Positions 18,127 to 26,478 of a stretch of DNA of 64,000 nucleotides are shown piece after piece. Under the pieces are notes generated by a model. It worked only from the letters and a program-made list of their open reading frames with translations, was not told where the DNA came from and did not search any database. Positions within the stretch are counted from its first letter, which is position 1; the number at the start of each line of letters is the position of its first letter. Position numbers and translations under genes: made by a program. Where the stretch lies: contig NZ_JAMGSL010000010.1 in the NCBI RefSeq assembly GCF_025195125.1, forward strand, positions 246,334-310,333. The letters are read 5' to 3'. The stretch is from Streptomyces sp. Je 1-79. GTDB taxonomy: Bacteria > Actinomycetota > Actinomycetes > Streptomycetales > Streptomycetaceae.

Positions 18127-18996
18127 ATGAGCATCGTCGTCACCGGAGCCACCGGACAGCTCGGCCGTCTCGTCGTCGACGAGCTGCTGACGCGGGTCCC
18201 CGCCGAGTCCGTCGTCGCCGTCGTCCGCGACAAGGCGAAGGCCGCGGACCTGGCCGAGCGCGGCGTCGAGCTGCGCATCGCCGACTACAGCGAGCCCGAG
18301 ACCCTCGCGGGCGCGTTCGGCCCCGGCGACCGGGTCCTGCTGATCTCCGGCAGCGAGGTCGGGCAGCGCGTGGCCCAGCACTCCGCCGTGATCGACGCGG
18401 CCAAGGCCGCCGGCGTCGCCCAGCTCGCGTACACCGGCGTCCTCGGCGGCCCGGAGGCCGACTTCGACCTGGCCGCCGAGCACCGCGCGACGGAGACGCT
18501 GATCCTCGACTCCGGCCTGCCGTACACCTTCCTGCGCAACGGCTGGTACACCGAGAACTACACCGCGAACCTCGCCCCCGTCCTCGCCCACGGCGCCGTC
18601 GTCGCCAACGCCGGCGAGGGCCGCGTCGCCTCCGCCGCCCGCGCCGACTACGCCGCCGCGGCCGCCGCCGTCCTGACCGGCCCGGTCGAGACCCATGTGC
18701 GCAGGGCGTACGAGCTGAGCGGCGACGTCGCCTGGTCGCTGGCCGAGTACGCGGCCGAGATCTCCCGCCAGACCGGCAGGGAGATCGCGTACAGCGACGT
18801 CCCGGCCGGGACGCACGAGGAGATCCTGACCGGCGCCGGCGTCCCGCCGCTCTTCGCCGCGATCCTCGTGGACGTCGACAGGGCCATCGCGCGCGGGGCG
18901 CTCGCCCGGCGGTCCGGCGACCTCTCCCGCCTCATCGGCCGCCCGACCACCCCGCTCGCCGAGACCGTCGCGGAGGCCCTCGCCCGGAAGTCATGA
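18127..18996 (+). CDS. NmrA-like NAD(P)-binding oxidoreductase (QorB/YtfG type)
   Basis: A 289-residue atypical short-chain dehydrogenase. The N-terminal Rossmann motif GATGQLGRLV (residues 7-16) is NAD(P)H-binding. The region YTFLRNGWYTENY and the absence of a YxxxK catalytic pair are typical of the NmrA/QorB group, which reduces quinones or senses the redox cofactor. ATG at 18127 preceded by GGAGAAGGAACC. Divergent from the HxlR regulator, which probably represses it. Confidence 0.88.
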   Translation: MSIVVTGATGQLGRLVVDELLTRVPAESVVAVVRDKAKAADLAERGVELRIADYSEPETLAGAFGPGDRVLLISGSEVGQRVAQHSAVIDAAKAAGVAQLAYTGVLGGPEADFDLAAEHRATETLILDSGLPYTFLRNGWYTENYTANLAPVLAHGAVVANAGEGRVASAARADYAAAAAAVLTGPVETHVRRAYELSGDVAWSLAEYAAEISRQTGREIAYSDVPAGTHEEILTGAGVPPLFAAILVDVDRAIARGALARRSGDLSRLIGRPTTPLAETVAEALARKS

Positions 18997-19078
18997 CCGT
19001 ATCGCGGTACGGACATGACAGCCTGCCCTCTCCGGCGCTACCTTCGTCAGAACGGCGCGGCGCAGGGCAGGAGGTTCG

Positions 19079-20137
19079 GTGAAGACGGACGACGAGGGAC
19101 GAGCAGGTCTCCTCTACGGGATCGGTGCCTACGGAATGTGGGGACTGGTCCCGCTCTTCTGGCCGCTCCTCAAGCCGGCCGGGGCGGTCGAGATCCTCGC
19201 CCACCGGATGGTGTGGTCCCTGGCCTTCGTCGTCGTCGCGCTCCTCGCGGTGCGCCGCTGGGGCTGGATACGCGAGCTGGTGCGCAGTCCGCGCAAGCTC
19301 GGCCTGATCACGCTGGCCGCGACGGTGATCACCGTCAACTGGGGCGTCTACATCTGGTCCGTCAACGCCGGGCACGTCGTCGAGGCGTCCCTCGGCTACT
19401 TCATCAACCCGCTCGTCACGATCGCCCTGGGCGTCCTGCTCCTGAAGGAGCGGCTGCGGGCCGCGCAGTGGGTGGCGGTCGGCGTCGCCGCCACGGCCGT
19501 CCTCGTCCTCTCCGTCGGGTACGGGCAGCCGCCGTGGATCTCGCTGATCCTGGCCTTCTCCTTCGGCGTCTACGGACTGGTGAAGAAGAAGGTGAACATC
19601 GGCGGCCTGGAGTCGCTCGCGGCCGAGACCGCGATCCAGTTCCTGCCGGCCCTCGGGTATCTGCTGTGGCTCGGTTCGCAGTCCACGGCCACCTTCGGCT
19701 CCGAGGGCGCGGGGCACGCGGGCCTGCTCGCCGCGACCGGCGTCGTGACGGCCGTGCCGCTGATCTGCTTCGGCGCGGCGGCGATCCGCGTACCGCTGTC
19801 GACGCTGGGGCTGCTCCAGTACCTGGCGCCGATGTTCCAGTTCCTGCTGGGGGTCGCGTACTTCCACGAGGCGATGCCGCCGGAGCGGTGGGCGGGCTTC
19901 TCGCTCGTGTGGCTGGCGCTGACGATCCTGACGTGGGACGCGCTGCGGACCGCACGGCGCAGCAGGGCGCAGCTGGCGGCGGCGGAGCTCGCGGCGGCCG
20001 CGGCCGGGGCGGACGTGGTCGCGCCCGAGGCGATCGCGGCCGACGCCGCACTGGTTCCGGCCGACGAACCCATCGACGGAGCCAGGGCCGGGGCCGAGGC
20101 CGTCGGCGGCGAGGCCAGGACGTCGGGCGTCTCCTGA
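19079..20137 (+). CDS. rarD: RarD/EamA-family drug/metabolite permease
   Basis: A 352-residue membrane protein with about ten predicted helices and two EamA-type repeats, starting YGIGAYGMWGLVPLFWPLL. The motif NWGVYIWSVNAGHVVEASLGYFINPL, given here only in outline, is the RarD signature region at about 88-113. After the last helix (about residue 300) there is a 50-residue Ala-rich acidic tail. The GTG at 19079 has GGAGG upstream. The substrate is unknown; E. coli RarD is only loosely linked to chloramphenicol sensitivity. Confidence 0.87.
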   Translation: MKTDDEGRAGLLYGIGAYGMWGLVPLFWPLLKPAGAVEILAHRMVWSLAFVVVALLAVRRWGWIRELVRSPRKLGLITLAATVITVNWGVYIWSVNAGHVVEASLGYFINPLVTIALGVLLLKERLRAAQWVAVGVAATAVLVLSVGYGQPPWISLILAFSFGVYGLVKKKVNIGGLESLAAETAIQFLPALGYLLWLGSQSTATFGSEGAGHAGLLAATGVVTAVPLICFGAAAIRVPLSTLGLLQYLAPMFQFLLGVAYFHEAMPPERWAGFSLVWLALTILTWDALRTARRSRAQLAAAELAAAAAGADVVAPEAIAADAALVPADEPIDGARAGAEAVGGEARTSGVS

Positions 20138-20147
20138 CGCCGGGATC

Positions 20148-20480
20148 TCAGGCCGCCAGGAGGTCGTACTCCCGGATGAGCCAGCACACCGCCGTCAGCC
20201 GCAGCGTCGCGAAGTCGTGGCCCACCGGTTCGACCCAGTCCGCCTCCGACAGCGACTCCGTGAAACCGAGGACGTAGTCGGACAGATCCTGACGGCGCAC
20301 GGTCCGCCGGAGCGCGGAGGCGCCGTCCGGCCGGCGCGGGGACGGGATCAGGGCGTCGCACACGGCCGCCGCGTGCTGGTCGACGGCGGCCACGAGCCCC
20401 GGCTCGAAGGGGAACTCCGAGAGCCGGGGCATGTACGTCGCGGCCACACCGACCAGCGGACAGTCGGGTGAATCGTTCAT
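20148..20480 (-). CDS. Small conserved-type hypothetical protein (possibly DUF6401-like)
   Basis: A 110-residue soluble protein with LVAAVDQHAAAVCDAL (about 29-44) and a C-terminal RLTAVCWLIREYDLL. From memory, this pairing of a DQHAAAV helix with an RLxAVCxL helix occurs in a small actinobacterial family sometimes called DUF6401; I could not check this. ATG at 20480. It is convergent with rarD (10-bp gap) and lies just after the MFS gene on the same strand. No catalytic motif is visible. Confidence 0.65.
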   Translation of the reverse strand: MNDSPDCPLVGVAATYMPRLSEFPFEPGLVAAVDQHAAAVCDALIPSPRRPDGASALRRTVRRQDLSDYVLGFTESLSEADWVEPVGHDFATLRLTAVCWLIREYDLLAA

Positions 20481-20506
20481 TCCTCCACACTAAGGGCGCC
20501 GGGGAG

Positions 20507-21940
20507 TCACGAGACGGTGACCTTGGTCGCCCCCTCGGGAACCTCCGGGACCTCCGGGACCTCCGGAGCCTCCCGTACCGCACCGGCGCTCCGCAGCCCC
20601 GTCGCGGTCACCAGCGCCCCGAGCGCCACCATCGCCACCGGCACGAGCAGCGCCGCCCGGAAACCGCCGAGCCCGCCGCCCGCGATCCCGAACACCGCGG
20701 TCACGAGCGAGATGCCGACCGCCGAGCCGAACTGCGTCGCCGTCGTCAGCAGCCCGCTCGCCAGCCCCTGCTCCTCCTCCTCGATCCCGTCGGTCGCGGC
20801 GATCGTCAGCGGCCCGTACGCCAGCGAGAAGGCGAGGCCGGTCAGCAGCAGGGTCGGGAACATCGCCGCGTACGACCAGTCCGGCCCGACCGGCAGGAAC
20901 AGCGCGTACGAGACCACCGCGAGCACGAAGCCGCCGAGGATCACCCGGCCGTTGCCGAACCGCGCCACCAGCCTCGGCGTCAGCGTCGGGGCGAGGATCG
21001 CGTCGACGCCCATCACCATCAGCGCCAGCGCCGTCTCCAGGGAGGACCAGCCCCGCAGCTCCTGGAGGTAGAGCGTGGCGACGAACTGGAAGCCGAAGAA
21101 CGATCCGACGAAGAGCAGCGCCCCGAGGTCGGCCCGGACGGTCGACGCCTTGCGCAGCAGCCCGAGGCGTACGAGCGGGGAGCCGGCGCGGCGTTCCACG
21201 GCGACGAACACCCCGACGAGGGCCGCACCCGCGGCGGCCACGAGCGCGGTCAGCCGCCACCCGTCGAGGCCGTGCTCCAGCCGTACGATCCCGAAGGCCA
21301 GCAGCAGCATCGCCCCTGCCGCGGTCAGCGCACCCGCCAGGTCGAAGCCGCCGGTCACCCGCTCCGGCCGTGCCTCCCGGGGGATCAGGCGCAGCGCGGC
21401 GAGCAGGATCGCCGCCGCCAGCAGGACGGGGGCGAAGAAGACCCAGCGCCAGCCGATCTGGGTGAGCAGCCCGCCGATGACGAGACCGAGGGAGAAGCCT
21501 CCGGCGGCCGTGCCGGCGAAGACCAGCAGGGCCTGGTTGCGCTGCGGCCCCTCCGCGTACGAGGTCGTGATGATCGACAGCGCGGCGGGGGTCATGAACG
21601 CGGCGGCGACTCCTGTCACGAAGCGGGCCGTGATCAGCATCCAGCCCTCCGTCGCGAAGCCGCCGAGACCGGAGAAGAGCAGGAAGACGGTGAGCCAGCC
21701 GAGGAACATCCGGCGGCGGCCCAGGAGGTCGGCGGCGCGCCCGCCGAGGAGTGTGAAGCCGGCGTAGCCGAGGACGTACGCGGACATCACCCAGGCCGCG
21801 GTGGATGTGGACAGGTCGAGATCGGATCTGATGCTCGGCACCGCGACGGCGAGCATGGCGACGTCGATGCCTTCGAGGAAGATCGTTCCGCACAGGACGA
21901 GCAGGAGGGCCCAGGCGCGTGCGGGCAGGGATGTGGACAC
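20507..21940 (-). CDS. MFS transporter, EmrB/QacA-like drug exporter
   Basis: About 477 residues with 12-14 membrane segments. The N-terminal helix FLEGIDVAMLAVAVPSI and the loop GGRAADLLGRRRMFL are MFS motifs D1 and A, and VTGVAAAFMTPAALSII resembles motif B/C of the multidrug group. I prefer the GTG at 21940 (GGAG 6 nt upstream) over the in-frame TTG at 21952, which has no ribosome-binding site. The C-terminus carries the short repeat EVPEVPEVPE. Divergent from the second HxlR regulator, which probably controls it. Confidence 0.9.
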   Translation of the reverse strand: MSTSLPARAWALLLVLCGTIFLEGIDVAMLAVAVPSIRSDLDLSTSTAAWVMSAYVLGYAGFTLLGGRAADLLGRRRMFLGWLTVFLLFSGLGGFATEGWMLITARFVTGVAAAFMTPAALSIITTSYAEGPQRNQALLVFAGTAAGGFSLGLVIGGLLTQIGWRWVFFAPVLLAAAILLAALRLIPREARPERVTGGFDLAGALTAAGAMLLLAFGIVRLEHGLDGWRLTALVAAAGAALVGVFVAVERRAGSPLVRLGLLRKASTVRADLGALLFVGSFFGFQFVATLYLQELRGWSSLETALALMVMGVDAILAPTLTPRLVARFGNGRVILGGFVLAVVSYALFLPVGPDWSYAAMFPTLLLTGLAFSLAYGPLTIAATDGIEEEEQGLASGLLTTATQFGSAVGISLVTAVFGIAGGGLGGFRAALLVPVAMVALGALVTATGLRSAGAVREAPEVPEVPEVPEGATKVTVS

Positions 21941-21990
21941 AGTCGTCTCCAAGGAGGGGAAGGGGAGGGGCGGTTACCGGCCGTTGGGTC

Positions 21991-22007
21991 GGTTCCCTCT
22001 TGTAACC
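21991..22007. promoter_or_regulatory. Imperfect palindrome in the MFS/HxlR divergent promoter
   Basis: GGTT and AACC flank a 9-nt centre (17 bp in all) between the divergent starts at 21940 and 22037. It is a weak operator candidate for the adjacent HxlR protein. Confidence 0.25.
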
Positions 22008-22036
22008 ACCTGCATCCTGCGGCAGCATCGGGTGCC

Positions 22037-22495
22037 ATGGAAGAAGGCACTTTGAAGTCACCGAGTCACTGCGAAGTGACCGACGCCGAGGGCTACTCGG
22101 GGGACGCGGACCCCTTCCAGTGGGACACGCGGGAGGACTGCGAGGTCCGGCAGATCCTGGACCGGGTCGCCGACAAGTGGTCCCTGCTGGTCATCGCCCT
22201 GCTCGACCGGCGCAAGCTGCGCTTCACGGAGCTGCGGCGGGAGATCGACGGGATCAGCCAGCGCATGCTGACCGTGACACTGCGGCAGCTGGAGCGGGAC
22301 GGCCTGGTGAAGCGGACCGTGCACCCGGTGGTCCCGCCGCGCGTGGAGTACGAACTGACGCCGCTGGGCGGGACGTTGCACACGACGATCCGCTCGCTGG
22401 TGCTCTGGACGGAGCTCCACCAGAACGAGATCGCGGCGGCCCGGGAGGAGTACGACGCACGGGAGGCGGCGGAGGCGGCTGCCGTCACGGTCTGA
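22037..22495 (+). CDS. HxlR-family winged-helix regulator
   Basis: A 152-residue HxlR regulator with a winged helix at about 36-125 (LRFTELRREIDGISQRMLTV; wing RTVHPVVPPRVEYELTPLG). C35 lies 13 residues before W48, matching the redox-active cysteine position of the family. The last 13 codons (encoding DAREAAEAAAVTV) are unit 1 of the tandem array that continues downstream, so the C-terminus is made of repeat DNA. Divergent from the MFS exporter. Confidence 0.9.
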   Translation: MEEGTLKSPSHCEVTDAEGYSGDADPFQWDTREDCEVRQILDRVADKWSLLVIALLDRRKLRFTELRREIDGISQRMLTVTLRQLERDGLVKRTVHPVVPPRVEYELTPLGGTLHTTIRSLVLWTELHQNEIAAAREEYDAREAAEAAAVTV

Positions 22496-22761
22496 CGCGC
22501 GGGAGGCGGAGGCGGCCGGAGTGACGGTCCGACGCGCGGGAGGCGGAGGCGGCCGGAGTGACGGTCCGACGCACGGGAGGCGGCGGAGGCGGCTGCCGTC
22601 ACGGTCTGACGCACGGGAGGCGGAGGCGGCCGGAGTGACGGTCCGACGCACGGGAGGCGGCGGAGGCGGCTGCCGTCACGGTCTGACGCACGGGAGGCGG
22701 CGGAGGCGGCTGCCGTCACGGTCTGACGCACGGGAGGCGGAGGCGGCCGGAGTGACGGTCC
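22454..22761. repeat. Minisatellite: eight contiguous units of two types, 40 bp (B) and 37 bp (A)
   Basis: The unit order is B-A-A-B-A-B-B-A: B at 22454-22493, 22568-22607, 22645-22684 and 22685-22724; A at 22494-22530, 22531-22567, 22608-22644 and 22725-22761. All begin GACGC(A/G)CGGGAGGCGG and end in a CACGGTC- or GACGGTC-type segment. The first B unit is coding DNA at the 3' end of the HxlR gene and includes the bases just before its stop; the rest is intergenic. Units abut without spacers. The array apparently arose by tandem duplication of the gene's end. Confidence 0.95.
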
Positions 22762-22798
22762 GACGCGCGGCGACGGGCGAAGGGCGGGGCGAGCCGCT

Positions 22799-23266
22799 AT
22801 GACTGGTCCCATGGCACCCCTCCACTGGAAGCTCGTCGTCGACACCGCCGACCCGCACGCCCAGGCCGCCTTCTGGGCCGCCGCCCTCGGTTATGTGGAC
22901 GAGGACCACACGGCCCTCGTCGAAGGCCTCCTCGCCGCCGGTGCGGCCCCACCCGAGCTGACGGTCACGCTCGGGGACGGCCGCCGGGCATGGCGTGACC
23001 TGGCCGCCGTCCGGCACCCGGACGACCCCTACGAGGAGAAGTCCGAGGCCGGTCTCGGCCGCCGGATCCTCTTCCAACGGGTCCCGGAGGAGAAGACCGG
23101 CAAGAACCGCCTCCACATGGACCTCCACCCGGGCCCGGAGACGCGCGACGCGGAGGTCTCCCGCCTGGAGTCCCTGGGCGCCTCGTCCCTGCGCCGGGTG
23201 TCGGAACACGGGTCCACCTGGGTCGTCATGGCGGACCCCGAAGGCAACGAGTTCTGCGTGCAGTGA
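22799..23266 (+). CDS. VOC (glyoxalase/bleomycin-resistance) superfamily protein
   Basis: A 155-residue protein, two beta-alpha-beta-beta-beta modules. It starts LHWKLVVDTADPHAQAAFWAAALGY and has KNRLHMDLHPG in the middle and WVVMADPEGNEFCV at the end, the pattern of Streptomyces VOC proteins of unknown substrate. Likely metal-binding positions include H107 and E151, by family comparison. ATG at 22799, or an in-frame ATG at 22811; neither has a clear ribosome-binding site, and the minisatellite ends only 37 bp upstream. Confidence 0.85.
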   Translation: MTGPMAPLHWKLVVDTADPHAQAAFWAAALGYVDEDHTALVEGLLAAGAAPPELTVTLGDGRRAWRDLAAVRHPDDPYEEKSEAGLGRRILFQRVPEEKTGKNRLHMDLHPGPETRDAEVSRLESLGASSLRRVSEHGSTWVVMADPEGNEFCVQ

Positions 23267-23533
23267 CGCCCCCGGAAGGGGACCGGAAAGCCCGACCGAA
23301 AGAAGATGCGGTCTGCCGTACAACCGTTCGCACCGACCGGGAGTCGTACCCGGCGGTGCGTACGGGTACGCGTACCGCGCCATCACGGACGCACGCACCG
23401 GTGCGCGCGGCGGGAACACCCACGCTCGTGCCCGGCGCACGGTCACCGAGCGGCGCCGCCCGCACCTTTGTGCCCTCGGACGCCTCGCGTGTCCGCTCCG
23501 TCATGAAGCAACCTTCGGAAGGTCACCTCACAC

Positions 23534-25753
23534 GTGAAGCACCGCATTTCCGGCCGTCGGCTCGCCGCCGCGGTCCTCACCCTGTCCACGGTCACGGCCG
23601 TGACGGGGACCCTCGTCACCGTTCCGGCCTTCGCCGCCGTCCCCGCGGCGATCGCCGCGGCCGGTGCCGAGGCCGCCGACGGGGCGACGCTGCCGCTCGA
23701 CGCCGACGTCGTCAGCGTCGGCGACACCGGCTACCTCACGTCCCGAAAGGACGCCGACGGCAAGTCGGTCCTGGAGTGGCGGAAGGCCGACGGCTCGGTT
23801 GAGCCGGTCAGCGGCGCCACCGTCGGCCACGACAGCGCGTCCGACTTCGTCGTCACGGGCGAGGGCGGCAGCACGGTCACCGTCCGGGACATGACGGCCC
23901 CCGCCGCCCCGCCCGTCACGGTCGACCTCGCCACCGAGTTCGCCGCCGGGGCCAAGCTGGTCGGCGTGGTCGGCAGGGACCTGTTCGTACAGGTCCCCGG
24001 GACGGGGAACTTCCACGACCTGTGGCTGTACACCCCGAACGGCGAGCAGACCAGGAAGGTCAAGCTCTCGGGGTACGGCAACCACGTGGGCTTCAAGGTC
24101 GTCGCGTCCGCCGGGAACGACGCGCTCGTCCTGGTCACCACCCGCTACGAGTCGGGGGCGACGTTCCGCAACCAGGACTCGCTGGCGCTGGTCGACTTCG
24201 TCCGCGGCACGTCACTCCGGCACGAGAGGGACACCGGCAAGCTCGTGACGGACGGATCGGGGGCCCGCACACACGACTACATCGCCCGCGTCGAGGCCCG
24301 TGCCGAGGGCAACAGGATCATCGTCGACAGGGCCGGCAAGCTCCCCAAGGAGATCCGGCTCGACAGCTTCAGCCAGAAGGCCGTCATCGTCGGCATCGTC
24401 GGTGACGTGCTGCTGTACGGCGTCCCGGGCGAGGCCACCGGAAATTCGGTGAACCCGCTGTACGCGGTGGACCTCTTCAAGTCCGACGCCCAGCCGTACG
24501 AGCTTCTGGAGCGCTTCTCCAGCGTCGCCCACGCCCCGGACGGCGCTGTGCACGTGCGTGGTGTCAAGAACGACGTCGACGGCCTGTACCGGCTGTTCGA
24601 CGGCGTCCAGGGCAGCGTCCCCGTCGTGACCGAGGTCGCGAGCACGGGCCGCAACTTCGCCGTCACCGTGGTCGACTCGAAGGTTCCCGCGACGGTGGAC
24701 CTCCAGCAGCCGGGCACCCCGGTGCGGTTCGAGTGGACGATCTCGCGGTCCGCCTTCGCGATGGTGACGCTGACGCACGTGGCCACCGGCAAGAAGGTCA
24801 CCCTGCCCGGACCGGACGACCGCTCCACGAATCCGGTCATGGAGTGGAACGGCGCCCTCGAGGGAACGCACGCCCCGAACGGCGCCTACACCTGGCAGTT
24901 CGTCGCCATCCCGGGCGGCATCGGCAGCGCCGCGCGCGCCTCCGGCACCTTCCAGGTCACCCGGCAGGCCAACCCGCACGACTTCAACGACAACGGATCG
25001 ACCGACCTGCTCGCGCGGGACTCCTCAGGCACGCTGTGGCGGGACGACCTGTCCGACGGGCCGGTGGACGGGCAGAACAAGTCGGCCGGCCGGACGGCCG
25101 TCGGCGGCGGCTGGCAGACGTACAAGCACATCGAGGCGGCCGGGAACATCGCCGGCACCCCGAACGGCGATCTCGTCGCCGTCGACACGGCCGGTTCGCT
25201 GTACCACTACCTCGGGAAGGGCGACGGGACCTTCGACAAGCGGGTCGCCGTGGGCGGCGGCTGGCAGAACTACCGGCAGATCGCCGCGGGCTCCGACCTC
25301 GACGGCGACGGGCGGGCCGATCTCGTCGCGACCGACGCCTCGGGCGTCCTCTGGTCCTACAAGGGCACCGGCGACACCACCCGGCCGTACGCCAAGCGCG
25401 TCCGCGTGGGCGGCGGCTGGCAGCAGTACAACCAGCTCACCGCCGTCGGCGACATCGCCGGCTCGGCCGCCGGTGACCTCGTCGCCCGCGGCACCGACGG
25501 TGTCCTCTGGCTCTACCAGGGCGACGGCCGCGGCAACTTCACCGCCCGTGTACGCGTCGGCGGCGGCTGGAACGCCTTCACCCAGCTCGTCGGCGCCGGT
25601 GACGTCACCAACGACGGCCGCCCCGACCTCGTCGCCTACGGAGCGGGCGGCACGTACGTCTACCGCTCCACCGGCTCGGTCACCGCGCCCTTCGAGCGGC
25701 TGACGACCGGTCTGTACGCGGGCGAGGGCACCACGTTCAACAGCGTGGCCTGA
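23534..25753 (+). CDS. Secreted beta-propeller-like protein with FG-GAP/VCBS-type C-terminal repeats
   Basis: A 739-residue protein with a Sec signal peptide (about 1-34, ending AFA). Residues about 50-370 are beta-rich repeats resembling a propeller. A FlgD/Ig-like segment follows (about 385-475, with PNGAYTWQFVA). The last 260 residues hold four repeats of about 55 residues, each with VGGGW(Q/N)xY and a DLVAxDxxG segment; LDGDGRADL in one fits an FG-GAP calcium-binding loop. GTG at 23534. The ligand is unknown; likely an extracellular binding or cell-surface protein. Confidence 0.8.
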   Translation: MKHRISGRRLAAAVLTLSTVTAVTGTLVTVPAFAAVPAAIAAAGAEAADGATLPLDADVVSVGDTGYLTSRKDADGKSVLEWRKADGSVEPVSGATVGHDSASDFVVTGEGGSTVTVRDMTAPAAPPVTVDLATEFAAGAKLVGVVGRDLFVQVPGTGNFHDLWLYTPNGEQTRKVKLSGYGNHVGFKVVASAGNDALVLVTTRYESGATFRNQDSLALVDFVRGTSLRHERDTGKLVTDGSGARTHDYIARVEARAEGNRIIVDRAGKLPKEIRLDSFSQKAVIVGIVGDVLLYGVPGEATGNSVNPLYAVDLFKSDAQPYELLERFSSVAHAPDGAVHVRGVKNDVDGLYRLFDGVQGSVPVVTEVASTGRNFAVTVVDSKVPATVDLQQPGTPVRFEWTISRSAFAMVTLTHVATGKKVTLPGPDDRSTNPVMEWNGALEGTHAPNGAYTWQFVAIPGGIGSAARASGTFQVTRQANPHDFNDNGSTDLLARDSSGTLWRDDLSDGPVDGQNKSAGRTAVGGGWQTYKHIEAAGNIAGTPNGDLVAVDTAGSLYHYLGKGDGTFDKRVAVGGGWQNYRQIAAGSDLDGDGRADLVATDASGVLWSYKGTGDTTRPYAKRVRVGGGWQQYNQLTAVGDIAGSAAGDLVARGTDGVLWLYQGDGRGNFTARVRVGGGWNAFTQLVGAGDVTNDGRPDLVAYGAGGTYVYRSTGSVTAPFERLTTGLYAGEGTTFNSVA

Positions 25754-25844
25754 AGCACCGGTTCGCAGAAGTACGACGTCGGACCACGGACCCGGTCGGG
25801 GCGCCCGGCCGGGTTCCTTGGCCGACAGGATCCGGCCGCCGTCC

Positions 25845-25968
25845 GGGATCCGGACGGCGGCGGGGATCCGGACGGCGGCGGGGATCCGGACGGGGCCGGG
25901 GATCCGGACGGGGCCGGGACCGGGCGGCGGCAGGGATACGGACGGGGCCGGGATCCGGGCGGCGGCCG
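25845..25968. repeat. 18-bp tandem repeats, about seven copies
   Basis: The unit GGGATCCGGACGGCGGCG and close variants (GGGGCC in place of GGCGGC) recur at 25845, 25863, 25881 and 25899, then degenerate copies run to about 25968. The array lies between the convergent genes ending at 25753 and 25972. The 18-bp period keeps any overlapping frame open. Confidence 0.85.
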
Positions 25969-25971
25969 GGT

Positions 25972-26478
25972 TCAGGCGCGCCGCACCTCGAACTGGAAGC
26001 AGCCGTACTCCACGGCCCGGACGTGCACGAGTGCGACCGCCGGATCGGCGAAGGCCTCCGCGAAGGCCTTGTCGAAGGCCGCGGTCGCCTCGGCCGGGAT
26101 CTCCAGAAGCCGCCCGCCCGCGATCCGCCCCTCGGAGTCGTAACGGCGCAGCGTGCGGAGCGCTCCCGGCCGGTCGAAGGGGTACGACTCCGGGCCCTGT
26201 GACGGCCCCGCGCACTCCTCGGCGTGGATGAAGACCGGGCCCTGCTCGTCGTACGCGCCGGGCCCGGCCCCGGTCGCGGCCGCCCAGCGCCGCAGCGGGG
26301 CGTACGAGACGAGGGCGATCCGCTCCCCCGGCTCCACCGCGCGCAGGCAGCAGCGCAGCGGGCTGCCGCCCTCGGCGGCGGTGGCGGTGTACGGGACACA
26401 GGGCTGACCGGCGTCGTCGGCGGCCCGGAGCTCGGCGAGGACGGCGGGTTCGACGGCGCGTGCGGTGTAGGTCGTCAT
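25972..26478 (-). CDS. DUF1203-like protein
   Basis: A 168-residue soluble protein. The segment GERIALVSYAPLRR followed by GPVFIHAEEC and the end VHVRAVEYGCFQFEVRRA is the pattern I associate with DUF1203, an uncharacterised family. Cysteines at 27, 43, 44, 89 and 160 are noticeable for a cytoplasmic protein of this size. ATG at 26478. The 18-bp repeats begin immediately after its stop. Confidence 0.75.
   Translation of the reverse strand: MTTYTARAVEPAVLAELRAADDAGQPCVPYTATAAEGGSPLRCCLRAVEPGERIALVSYAPLRRWAAATGAGPGAYDEQGPVFIHAEECAGPSQGPESYPFDRPGALRTLRRYDSEGRIAGGRLLEIPAEATAAFDKAFAEAFADPAVALVHVRAVEYGCFQFEVRRA

Noticed and set aside
22454..22761. CRISPR-like regular repeat array
   Set aside because: The units touch each other with no unique spacers, and no cas genes are present. 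It is a minisatellite.
23534..26478. Biosynthetic gene cluster or integrated element around the repeat-rich region
   Set aside because: No integrase, att-like direct repeats, tRNA, PKS, NRPS or tailoring genes are present. Base composition is uniform with the flanks.
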